Shown here one piece after another: positions 1-6,242 of a stretch of DNA of 6,270 nucleotides (positions within the stretch are counted from its first letter, which is position 1; each line of letters starts with the position of its first letter). The notes under the pieces are model-generated. The model had not been told where the DNA came from. It was given only the letters and a program-made list of their open reading frames with translations, and did no database searches. The DNA lies in NCBI GenBank assembly GCA_943328885.2, contig CALQBT020000175.1, positions 1 to 6,270 of the forward strand, given 5' to 3'. The position numbers were made by a program, and so were the translations under genes. This DNA is from Bordetella parapertussis (GTDB lineage Bacteria; Pseudomonadota; Gammaproteobacteria; Burkholderiales; Burkholderiaceae_C).

Positions 1-442
1 CAGCCCCGACCTCGCCGACTGCCCGCCGACCAAGATCGTGCGCGGCCGCGGTGCGATACGCATTGGTGACGCCGGTCCGATGGGCCGCTTGCTGGTGCGC
101 GGCGAGCGCGGCCACGACATCGTGCCGCAGCTCTATCCTGTGGCGGGCGAGGTCGTGGTCGACAAGCCGGGCAAGGGCGCTTTCTGCGCCACCGACCTCG
201 ACCTGATCCTGAACAACCGCGGCATCAAGTCGCTGTTCGTCTGCGGTGTGACGACCGAGGTCTGCGTCACCACCACGGTGCGTGAGGCCAACGACCGGGG
301 TTACGAGTGCGTGGTGCTGGCCGATTGCGTGGGCTCGTATTTCCCCGAGTTCCAGCGCGTGGCGCTCGAGATGATCAAGGCGCAGGGCGGCTTGTTCGGC
401 TGGGTGTCTGACTCACAGCGCGCGCTGGCCGCGCTGGCCTAG
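1..442 (+). CDS. Isochorismatase-family cysteine hydrolase (ureide/biuret amidase type), 5' truncated
   Basis: The reading frame is open from base 2, so the true start lies left of the window and only about 146 C-terminal residues are visible. The GTG at 38 is an internal valine, not a start. The fold is recognised from the GVTTEVCV motif, whose Cys (codon 263-265) is the expected nucleophile, and from the Lys of DKPGKGAF (codon 164-166), the expected second catalytic residue. The catalytic Asp would be upstream. The run [15 protein letters not shown], the segment [13 protein letters not shown] and the tail SYFPEF...MIKAQGG resemble the biuret/triuret hydrolase and ureidoacrylate or N-carbamoyl amidase branch more than true isochorismatases. 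These enzymes hydrolyse a C-N bond of a carbamoyl or amide group in the cytoplasm. The exact substrate is not determinable. It could act on a ureide upstream of the neighbouring carbamoyl phosphate pathway, or on oxamate. It converges on the permease gene, so it belongs to a different transcript. Confidence 0.88.
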   Translation, partial: SPDLADCPPTKIVRGRGAIRIGDAGPMGRLLVRGERGHDIVPQLYPVAGEVVVDKPGKGAFCATDLDLILNNRGIKSLFVCGVTTEVCVTTTVREANDRGYECVVLADCVGSYFPEFQRVALEMIKAQGGLFGWVSDSQRALAALA

Positions 443-452
443 CCGGGTCGAA

Positions 453-476
453 CGGACGCCTTCAGGCGCCCGTCCT
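453..476. terminator. Possible bidirectional terminator hairpin between convergent genes
   Basis: The 43-base gap between the two convergent stop codons contains a GC-rich inverted repeat. CGCC (457-460) pairs with GGCG (465-468) around a TTCA loop, and GGA (454-456) can pair with TCC (473-475) across a small bulge. An alternative pairing is GGACG (454-458) with CGTCC (471-475). No T-tract follows on either strand, so it is not a classical intrinsic terminator. The position is what suggests the role. Confidence 0.3.
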
Positions 477-485
477 GGCAGCCAC

Positions 486-2030
486 TCAGCTGTCGTGGGC
501 CGCTGTCTGGTTTCGGCCCAGCAGCAAGCAGGTGGCGCCAAACATCAGGTAGCCGAGTGCGACCAGCGGCGAGACTGCCCAGCCCAGGTGCGCGCCGTGG
601 ATCAGTCCGACATAGGACAGCACCGCGGCGGCGCAGGCCCAGCCCGCGGCGTGGCGCATCTTGTTGTCGATGACATAGACCGCCATCGCGCCGAGCACCA
701 TGCCGGCCAGCACCGAGCCGCCGCCCACCGACTCCAGCCCTCGGTAGAGCACGCCGAAGCCACCGAGCTTGTCCAGACCCACGGCAGCCGCAGAGGTGCC
801 CGCCGCGCCCAGTGCGCCGTCGACTTGGGTCTTGGCCCATTCGGCCATGTTCGGAATCAGCGCCAGGATGATCGCCGGGGCGTGCCTGGTCGGTGAAGCT
901 TGGAAGGCTTGCGCGCCGATGACCAGACCGATGTAGAGCAGGATCGGCAGGATCGCGGCGAGCGGGATCAGCGCCAGCAGCAGTGCCGTCAGCCCGAAAA
1001 AGCACACCAGCGCGATCGCGACACCGGTGGCGAGCGAATAGCCGATGCGCCCGCCGACCGCTTTCCAGCCCGGGTGGCCGATGTAGACCGCCGGTGGAAA
1101 CGGGCTGCCGAGCATCGAGCCGATCACCGCGCCCAGACCGTCGGCCAGCAAGATCTTGCGCAGGTTGTAGTTGTCACCGGCAGCCGATGCGCTCTCGACG
1201 TTGTTCATCGCCTCGGTGAAGTTGTAAATGCCCAGCGGTATCGCGGTGGCTAGCAGCGGCGACACCTTGGCCAGGCCGGTCCAGACATCGGCCGAGAACA
1301 TTGGCAGGTGCAGGCCGAACTGGCCCAGCGACTTGCTCACGGCGGCGGGTTGCATGTAATCGCTGTAGCCGGCGAAAGAAGCGATCCAGCCAATGGCCGA
1401 GCCGACGATCACCGCCAGCAAGCCACCAGGCAGGCCGCCGGGCAGACGCACGTTGGCGGTCCAGGCGATCAGCACGATCGCAAAGCAGGCCAGCCCGATC
1501 CACGGCGTCTCCCACATCTGGAAGGCCGGGCGCATCGAGATGAAGGTGATCGAGATGCCGGCCAGCGTGCCGAGCATCGCCGCGCGCGGCGTCAGCGCGC
1601 GAATCGCCGGACCGACGAAGGCGCCGAGCAGCACGATCACGCCGATGATGAAGCACCAGGCCAGACCGGCGTACCAGGCCATCATCGGGTTCTTGGTCTC
1701 CAGATACACCGGCAACATCACCAGGAAGACGACGATGAACATATGCGGCACGCTAGGCCCGTAGGGCATCGCGGTGACATCGCTGCGGCCCTCGGCCTTG
1801 CCGAGCTGCCAGGCGAGGTAGGCGTAGAAAAGATTGCCCAGCGGCAGCGCGATGCCCAGCGCGGGCAGGATGCGGCCGAACACCGTGTCGGCGGGCAACT
1901 GCACCACGCCCAGACACAGGCCGGTCAGCACGATCACATTGAGCAGTACGTTGGTGAACAAGCCGAAGAAGCCGTTCCAGTCACCTGGAACCCAAATTCG
2001 ACCCGCACCTGCAGGGGTGCCATCAGTCAT
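486..2030 (-). CDS. NCS2/AzgA-like nucleobase-type permease
   Basis: This 514-residue integral membrane protein should import a purine, pyrimidine or related ureide across the inner membrane, probably by cation symport. About 13-14 hydrophobic spans are visible, roughly at residues 20-43, 55-75, 95-112, 117-137, 148-166, 176-192, 200-220, 255-272, 295-310, 333-355, 356-376, 384-396, 438-455, 460-478 and 484-504. Motifs typical of this group are SDVTAMPYGPSVPH (83-96), NFTEAMNNVESASAAGD (270-286) and SPFPPAVYIGHPGWKA (309-324). The last two sit where NCS2-type transporters carry their substrate-binding half-helices. The ATG at 2028-2030 is preceded by a strong AGGAGA at 2035-2040 with a four-base spacer, and an in-frame stop lies just upstream, so the start is secure. 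It follows the carbamate kinase gene after about 255 bases and appears to have its own promoter. Family-level identity is firm; the substrate is unknown. Xanthine, uracil, barbiturate-like compounds or allantoin-type ureides are all possible. Confidence 0.85.
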   Translation of the reverse strand: MTDGTPAGAGRIWVPGDWNGFFGLFTNVLLNVIVLTGLCLGVVQLPADTVFGRILPALGIALPLGNLFYAYLAWQLGKAEGRSDVTAMPYGPSVPHMFIVVFLVMLPVYLETKNPMMAWYAGLAWCFIIGVIVLLGAFVGPAIRALTPRAAMLGTLAGISITFISMRPAFQMWETPWIGLACFAIVLIAWTANVRLPGGLPGGLLAVIVGSAIGWIASFAGYSDYMQPAAVSKSLGQFGLHLPMFSADVWTGLAKVSPLLATAIPLGIYNFTEAMNNVESASAAGDNYNLRKILLADGLGAVIGSMLGSPFPPAVYIGHPGWKAVGGRIGYSLATGVAIALVCFFGLTALLLALIPLAAILPILLYIGLVIGAQAFQASPTRHAPAIILALIPNMAEWAKTQVDGALGAAGTSAAAVGLDKLGGFGVLYRGLESVGGGSVLAGMVLGAMAVYVIDNKMRHAAGWACAAAVLSYVGLIHGAHLGWAVSPLVALGYLMFGATCLLLGRNQTAAHDS

Positions 2031-2045
2031 GATGTCTCCTTGTCA

Positions 2046-2141
2046 CTACATGAGCCCCGTGCCGATGCCAGCCTCGGTCCCATCATCCTGGCAGGCCACC
2101 CCGGGGCTTGGAAGCGGTGCGGCCAGGACAGGCCTGTTCAT
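2046..2141 (-). other. Possible leader ORF (31 codons) in the permease 5' region
   Basis: Reading toward the permease, an ATG at 2139-2141 opens a 31-codon frame. It ends in tandem in-frame stops (TAG at 2046-2048, then TGA), 15 bases before the permease ATG. No convincing Shine-Dalgarno precedes it; the upstream bases are only GCAGCAAGCGCC. The peptide is low in recognisable features and its codon use is not distinctive. It may be chance in GC-rich DNA. It is listed because it lies wholly inside the presumed permease leader and ends close to the permease ribosome binding site. Confidence 0.15.
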
Positions 2142-2181
2142 GGCGCTTGCTGCGCGTTGCCGAGTTCGCGGTCGAACTGAC

Positions 2182-2195
2182 TTGATCTAAATCAT
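2182..2195. promoter_or_regulatory. FNR/ANR-type box (TTGAT-N4-ATCAT)
   Basis: TTGATCTAAATCAT matches nine of the ten defined positions of the FNR/ANR consensus TTGAT-N4-ATCAA. On the minus strand, the mismatch is in the first half-site. It is centred about 158 bases upstream of the permease ATG. If the TTGACA promoter at 2242-2272 is real, the box lies about 45 bases downstream of its start point, which would suit repression. On the plus strand a TATACT at 2220-2225 starts 24 bases after the box, close to but not exactly class II activator geometry. No gene on that strand would be served. The regulator assignment is inference from motif similarity. Confidence 0.45.
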
Positions 2196-2225
2196 TCTCC
2201 ACATCCCGCGCCTGCCGCATATACT

Positions 2226-2247
2226 GGTTTACACGGTTTAAATTAAA
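2226..2247. repeat. AT-rich operator-like element: GGTTTA direct repeat plus 11-bp palindrome
   Basis: GGTTTA occurs at 2226-2231 and again at 2235-2240, a nine-base period, and runs directly into the perfect palindrome TTTAAATTAAA (2237-2247). The element sits in the only AT-rich patch of an otherwise very GC-rich window and overlaps the proposed permease -10 region. That is where a local regulator would be expected to bind. The binding protein is not identifiable from this sequence. Confidence 0.35.
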
Positions 2248-2272
2248 TCTATTTTTTGCCGGTCGATGTCAA
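2242..2272 (-). promoter_or_regulatory. Candidate sigma-70 promoter for the permease gene
   Basis: On the minus strand a perfect TTGACA (2272 to 2267) lies just after the carbamate kinase stop. A TTTAAT (2247 to 2242) follows with a long 19-base spacer, or a TAGATT (2251 to 2246) with a short 15-base spacer. Neither spacing is ideal, but the A-rich tract between them and the isolated AT-richness support promoter function. Transcription would begin near 2235 and give a leader of about 200 bases before the permease ATG. Confidence 0.4.
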
Positions 2273-2285
2273 GCTGCGCGCGTGC

Positions 2286-3233
2286 TCAGGCCTCGATCCA
2301 GGTGCCGGTCTCGCCGCGCAAGCTGCCTCGGATGCTCTCGGTGTTCGTGATCAGGCCTTTGCCGCCAGGGCGGTGCTTGACGAACTTGAGCAGTGATTCG
2401 ATTTTCGGGCCCATGCTGCCGGCGCCGAAATGCCCGGCTGCAGCATAGGTTTCGGCCTGCGCGACGCTCAGCCGGTCGAGCCATTGCTGGTCGGCTTGGC
2501 CGAAGCGTATCGCCACACGCGGCACGCTGGTCAGGATCATCAGCAGGTCGGCTTGCATCTCGATCGCCAGCAAGGCCGAGGCGCGGTCTTTGTCGATCAC
2601 TGCGTCCAGCCCGCGCAGTTCGCCGCTGGCCAAGGCTTCGACGGCGATGCCGCCGCCGCCGCAGGCGATCACGACCACGCCTTCTCGTGCCAGCCGCTCG
2701 ATGATCGCCGCCTCGATGATGCGCACCGGTTGCGGCGAGACGATGCTGCGGCGCCAGCCGCGGTCGCCGTCGGCCATCACGGTCCAGCCAAGCTCGGCAG
2801 CGATGCGCCGGGCCAGCGTCTCGCTCATGAACGAACCTATCGGCTTGTCCGGCTTGTCGAACGCCGGGTCGCTGCGCTCGACCAGGGCTTGCGTGACGAG
2901 CGTGACCACCGGTAGCTCGAGGTGGCGGTGGCGCAGCGCATTGCCCAGCGCATTCTGGAACATAAAGCCGATCGCGCCTTGGGTGTCGCCCACCGCATAT
3001 TGCACCGGGACGGTGGGCACCTGGCCGTCGGCGATCTCGGAGCGGCGCAGGATGAATCCGACCTGGGGGCCGTTGCCATGCGTCAGCACGACGTTCCAAC
3101 CCTCGTCGACCATCGTCGCGACATGCGCTGCGGTCGCGCACACCGCGTCGTACTGGTCGGCCAGCGCCATGTGCTGGTCGTCGCTGATCAGCGCGTTGCC
3201 GCCGACAGCGACCACGGCCAGGGGTTTGGTCAC
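2286..3233 (-). CDS. arcC: Carbamate kinase
   Basis: This 315-residue cytoplasmic enzyme matches the usual family length of about 310. It catalyses carbamoyl phosphate + ADP to carbamate + ATP; carbamate then decays to ammonia and CO2. Amino-acid-kinase motifs appear in order: VVAVGGNALI (7-16), VLTHGNGPQVG (49-59), DKPIGSFMSETLA (129-141), IVSPQPVRIIE (164-174), VVVIACGGGGIAV (186-198), VIDKDRASALLA (212-223), ILTSVPRV (233-240) and GHFGAGSMGPKIE (267-279). The GTG at 3231-3233 is chosen because AAGG (3239-3242) lies five bases upstream and because it overlaps the preceding stop as GTGA, typical of translational coupling. A GTG two codons further upstream (3237-3239) is in frame but would overlap that Shine-Dalgarno. 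In E. coli the equivalent gene of this cluster is ybcF/allK. Its position after FdrA and DUF1116 genes implies the same catabolic, ATP-forming role rather than arginine deiminase metabolism; no arcA or arcB is nearby. Confidence 0.95.
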   Translation of the reverse strand: MTKPLAVVAVGGNALISDDQHMALADQYDAVCATAAHVATMVDEGWNVVLTHGNGPQVGFILRRSEIADGQVPTVPVQYAVGDTQGAIGFMFQNALGNALRHRHLELPVVTLVTQALVERSDPAFDKPDKPIGSFMSETLARRIAAELGWTVMADGDRGWRRSIVSPQPVRIIEAAIIERLAREGVVVIACGGGGIAVEALASGELRGLDAVIDKDRASALLAIEMQADLLMILTSVPRVAIRFGQADQQWLDRLSVAQAETYAAAGHFGAGSMGPKIESLLKFVKHRPGGKGLITNTESIRGSLRGETGTWIEA

Positions 3234-4663
3234 AGGCACCTTGCGAGCGCATTCACCGCGGCGGTGAAGCAGGCCAAAGGTGCGGTGGTGACCCCTGCGC
3301 CGATCTGGCCGACACCGGCCTCGCGGTGCGCGATGCCGCTGTTGATCACCGGCAGCACGCCGCAGTCCACGACCTTGCGGGCGTCGATGCCGCAGGCGCT
3401 GGCGGCGAAGTCCAGCGCCGGCAAGGTGAACGAAGGGTTGGCGCCTAGCGTGATCGCGCGCATGCGCAAGCTGTGCCCGATCGCGTCGTTCGGCGTGCCG
3501 CCGACGAACTTGACGATCGCCGGCGCTGCGGCCATCGCGAAACCGCCGACACCGGCGGTCTCGGTGATCGCCGAATCGCCCAGGTCGGCGGCGGCGTCGG
3601 CGATCGAGTAGCCGGGAAAATACAGGCCATCGACCGGGTTGGCCGGCGCTTCGAACCAGGTGTCGCCGGTGCCCGACAGCCGGATGCCGAAGTTCACGCC
3701 GTTGCGCGCCATCGCCGTCACCATCGAGCTGCCGGCCACGCCGGCCGCAGCGTCGCACATCGACTTGCAGGCGGCCATCGACAGGTTCAGGAAGAAATGG
3801 TCGTTGCTGGCGATGTAGCCCAGCGTGGCCACCGCGGCCGCGCGCGACACATCGGCCTCGAACAGCGCAGGCGCCAGGCGCTTGAACAACAGCGCGGTCG
3901 ACGCGGCGTTGCGGTTGTGGACTTCGTCCCCCATGTTCAGTGCTTGCGCCATCAGCGGCTTGAGCTCGATCGGGCCGGTGTGCACCAGCGCGGCGCGCAG
4001 CGTCGGCGCGACGAGCTCGGCGATCATGCGCAGCCGCGCAATGACCGGCGGGGCGTTGGCACCGAAACGCAGCACCTTGCCCAGCCCCTCGTTGAAGTTG
4101 CTGTAGGCCCGGTTGCCGCCGGTGAGGTTGTCGATCACGAACAGCGGCATCGATGGGCTGATGATCCCGGCCATCGGCCCGACCGCGCCTTGGTGGTGGC
4201 AGGGCTCGAGCGCGACCGCGCCGCTGTTGACCAGGCGCATCGCGGCTTCGACCGAATCGGCCCAGCCCTCCAGCAGCACGGCCCCGAGCACCGCGCCTCG
4301 CATCGGCCCGCACATCGCCGGCCAGGCGATCGGCGGCCCCGCATGCACGATCAGACGCCGACCTTGCGCCATGCCGGGCAGCACATCGCGTGCGGTTGCG
4401 ATGCCACTGAGCACCGGCTGGGCCTGGAGGAAACGCGACATCGCCACGGCATTGGCAGCCTCGACCACGGGGTGGTGCAGCGTGCGCGCCAATGCCCAGC
4501 CGGCCTCGCGATCGCCTTGCGCAGGAGGCGACCAGTCCAGCGCGACGCATTCGCCGCCGGCCGCGACGATGTTGTCGGCAAAGCTGCGCAGGCCGACGCT
4601 GATCACCGCCAGCGTGGGCTTGAACAGCGACAGCGAAGACGGCGAAGACGGCGAAGAGGCCAT
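3230..4663 (-). CDS. allG: DUF1116 protein, oxamate carbamoyltransferase subunit AllG-like (YlbE family)
   Basis: This 477-residue soluble protein is recognised by the conserved DUF1116 blocks HAGPPIAWPAMCGPMRGAV (107-125), PCHHQGAVGPMAGIISPSM (154-172), MGDEVHNRNAAS (244-255), SNDHFFLNLSM (286-296), MARNGVNFGIRLSG (318-331), GDSAITETAGVGGFAMA (362-378) and AHREAGVGQIGAGV (445-458). In E. coli the homologue YlbE, now AllG, is one of three subunits of oxamate carbamoyltransferase, which interconverts oxalurate + phosphate with oxamate + carbamoyl phosphate. The ATG at 4661-4663 follows AGGA (4669-4672, overlapping the fdrA stop) with a five-base spacer. The first dozen residues are a Ser-Ser-Pro repeat encoded by a 9-base tandem repeat and are probably not part of the fold, which begins near FKPTLAVISVGLRSFA. 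The gene overlaps the kinase gene by four bases. Family is certain; the exact acceptor substrate is inferred from E. coli. Confidence 0.9.
   Translation of the reverse strand: MASSPSSPSSLSLFKPTLAVISVGLRSFADNIVAAGGECVALDWSPPAQGDREAGWALARTLHHPVVEAANAVAMSRFLQAQPVLSGIATARDVLPGMAQGRRLIVHAGPPIAWPAMCGPMRGAVLGAVLLEGWADSVEAAMRLVNSGAVALEPCHHQGAVGPMAGIISPSMPLFVIDNLTGGNRAYSNFNEGLGKVLRFGANAPPVIARLRMIAELVAPTLRAALVHTGPIELKPLMAQALNMGDEVHNRNAASTALLFKRLAPALFEADVSRAAAVATLGYIASNDHFFLNLSMAACKSMCDAAAGVAGSSMVTAMARNGVNFGIRLSGTGDTWFEAPANPVDGLYFPGYSIADAAADLGDSAITETAGVGGFAMAAAPAIVKFVGGTPNDAIGHSLRMRAITLGANPSFTLPALDFAASACGIDARKVVDCGVLPVINSGIAHREAGVGQIGAGVTTAPLACFTAAVNALARCL
4633..4659. repeat. Three 9-bp tandem repeats at the 5' end of the DUF1116 gene
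   Basis: GCGAAGACG occurs at 4633-4641 and 4642-4650, followed by a one-mismatch copy GCGAAGAGG at 4651-4659. On the coding strand this reads as repeats of TCT TCG CCG, giving Ser-Ser-Pro units directly after the initiator. The unit is a multiple of three, so copy-number change would alter the N-terminal length without a frameshift. Confidence 0.75.
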
Positions 4664-4670
4664 GGTTTTC

Positions 4671-6242
4671 CTAGATGCGACGCTGGGGCAATGGACGGTC
4701 GAGCCGCGCAGCGAGCCGCGCGGCCAGTTCGGCGGCCTCGACGTTGCTGCCGACGATCAGCGCGCCGGCGGCTTGCAGCGCACGCACCTGGCCGGCCTTG
4801 CCCTGCGGGTCGCCGTCGGTACCGCAGACATGGCCGATCAGCGCCAGGCTGCGGCCTTGCTCGAGCGCCTGGCGCTGTGCGTCGGCCAAAGCCAGCGCCA
4901 GTCCGGCTGCAGGATCGTCGTGCGAACCGAATCCGAGCACGAGGTCGAACACGATCGCGGCGACATTCGCATCAGCACCCAAGGCACGGACCGCTGCGTC
5001 GCGTTGGCTCGGGTCGATCATCGGGTGCGGTCGGCCGCGAGTGTGGTCGTCAGCACCCATGTCGATGAAGCGATGGCCCTGGCGGTCGGCGGCCGAGGCC
5101 CCGCTGACTGGGGCATTCGAGCTGCAGCCCAGACCGTGGGCGATGAAAGTCAGCTGCGCTTCGTAGCAGAACGTGCCACCGGTGAACAGGCCGCGCACCT
5201 CGCGCTGGCTCGGTGCCATCGCGGCGCACCACTGCTCGAGGTGGGCGACCTCAGCATCGCCGATGTCTGCGGTTGGCAGCGGTACCCCGCGCGCCTGCGC
5301 CAGCGCCAGGTCGGCGGCATGGCACAACGAGCTCGCCGCGTGCAGGCCTGGGGGCAATGATTCGGCCGTCGAACCCAGAAAATGCAGCACCACCGGCTTG
5401 CCGGCGGCAGCGGCGGCGGCCTCGATGCGCCGCGCGATGGCGGGCGCAGGCGGTTTGGACACCAGCACGATCACGCGGGTTTGGCTGTCTGCGGCGAGCG
5501 CGGCCAGACCCTGCAGCATCGTGATGCCGCCGATGGCCTCGCTCAGGTCGCGTCCACCGGTGCCCAGCGCCTGCGAGATGCCGCCGCCCTGGTTGTGGAT
5601 GCGGCAGCTGACCTCCTGCAAGCCGGTGCCCGAAGCGGCGACGACGCCGATGTCGCCGCGGCGCACGACATTCGCGAATCCCAGCGGCACGCCGTTGACG
5701 ATCGCGGTGCCGCAGTCAGGCCCCATCACCAGCAGGTCTCTGGCGCGGGCGAATGTCTTGATCTCGAGCTCTTCAGCGACCGAGACGTTGTCGGAGAACA
5801 GCATCACATGCAGGCCGAGCGCCAGCGCCTTCATCGCCTCGGCGCCGGCGTAGTCGCCCGGCACCGAGATCAGCGCGAGGTCAGCGCTGCCGGCGCGCTC
5901 GATGCCCAGCGCCAGGCTGGTCAGCGGCATCTCGAACGCCGTTGCGCCGCCAGCGTCGTTGCGCTTTCCCACGGACAGCAGTTCCTCGCTGGCCGCGGCA
6001 ATCGCCTCGTCGCAGGCCGCCGCCTCGCCGCGCACGACGACCAGCAGGTCTGAGACCGCAGCCGTCGTGGTGATTGCCAGATCGGCGTGCACCAGCTGCG
6101 CCAGGTTCGCCGGCGTGGCCATCAGGCACGATGCCTGGTCTATGCCGTCGCGTGCGCGCAGCATCGCGCCGAGCTGCATCAGCTTGACCGAATCCTGGTA
6201 CAGGTTCTGGAACTGTTTGAAGCGCGTCGTGGTCTGGCTCAT
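4671..6242 (-). CDS. fdrA: FdrA family protein, oxamate carbamoyltransferase subunit AllF-like
   Basis: This 523-residue protein has the FdrA layout. The N-terminal block is FQNLYQDSVKLMQLG (11-25) with MATPANL (41-47). A succinyl-CoA synthetase alpha-like region follows: LISVPGDYAGAEAMKALALG (124-143), LVMGPDCGTAIVNGVPLGFA (171-190), GDIGVVAASGTGLQEV (196-211), GTGGRD (227-232) and VIVLVSKPPAP (257-267). The C-terminal domain carries GLFTGGTFCYEA (351-362), GRPHPMIDPSQR (403-414), DLVLGFGSHDDPA (433-445) and HVCGTDGDPQ (471-480). E. coli FdrA, once described as a suppressor of ftsH defects, is now assigned as AllF of oxamate carbamoyltransferase. It is first in the visible operon and ends seven bases before the DUF1116 start. 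The ATG at 6240-6242 has a modest AAAGG about eight bases upstream and places the family's QDSV motif near the N terminus. The frame stays open to the window edge, so a longer N terminus cannot be excluded. The often-used name acyl-CoA synthetase is not supported as a function here. Confidence 0.9.
   Translation of the reverse strand: MSQTTTRFKQFQNLYQDSVKLMQLGAMLRARDGIDQASCLMATPANLAQLVHADLAITTTAAVSDLLVVVRGEAAACDEAIAAASEELLSVGKRNDAGGATAFEMPLTSLALGIERAGSADLALISVPGDYAGAEAMKALALGLHVMLFSDNVSVAEELEIKTFARARDLLVMGPDCGTAIVNGVPLGFANVVRRGDIGVVAASGTGLQEVSCRIHNQGGGISQALGTGGRDLSEAIGGITMLQGLAALAADSQTRVIVLVSKPPAPAIARRIEAAAAAAGKPVVLHFLGSTAESLPPGLHAASSLCHAADLALAQARGVPLPTADIGDAEVAHLEQWCAAMAPSQREVRGLFTGGTFCYEAQLTFIAHGLGCSSNAPVSGASAADRQGHRFIDMGADDHTRGRPHPMIDPSQRDAAVRALGADANVAAIVFDLVLGFGSHDDPAAGLALALADAQRQALEQGRSLALIGHVCGTDGDPQGKAGQVRALQAAGALIVGSNVEAAELAARLAARLDRPLPQRRI

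Noticed and set aside
38..40. GTG at 38 as the start of the amidase gene
   Set aside because: Upstream codons in the same frame are open and encode family-like residues (DLADCPPTK), and the catalytic aspartate would be lost. The gene simply continues beyond the left edge.
1308..2180. A 290-codon plus-strand open frame antisense to the permease
   Set aside because: Very rich in His, Gln, Arg and Asp with no hydrophobic core or motif; a mirror of the permease coding frame.
2252..2257. TTTTTT run as part of an intrinsic terminator on the plus strand
   Set aside because: No GC-rich stem precedes it on that strand. On the minus strand, where the kinase gene would need a terminator, the run is A rather than U. 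It is better explained as part of the promoter's AT-rich region.
2286..4550. A single 754-codon open frame on the minus strand that looks like a fusion ending in carbamate kinase
   Set aside because: Only the last 315 codons resemble a protein family. The upstream part is Arg/Ala/Gly-rich, matches nothing, and overlaps the clearly conserved DUF1116 gene in another frame. It is an open shadow frame caused by high GC.
3473..5068. A 531-codon plus-strand open frame antisense to the DUF1116 and fdrA genes
   Set aside because: The composition (Arg, His, Gln, Gly-rich) is typical of the antisense of GC-rich coding DNA. There is no family signature, and both genes beneath it are well conserved.
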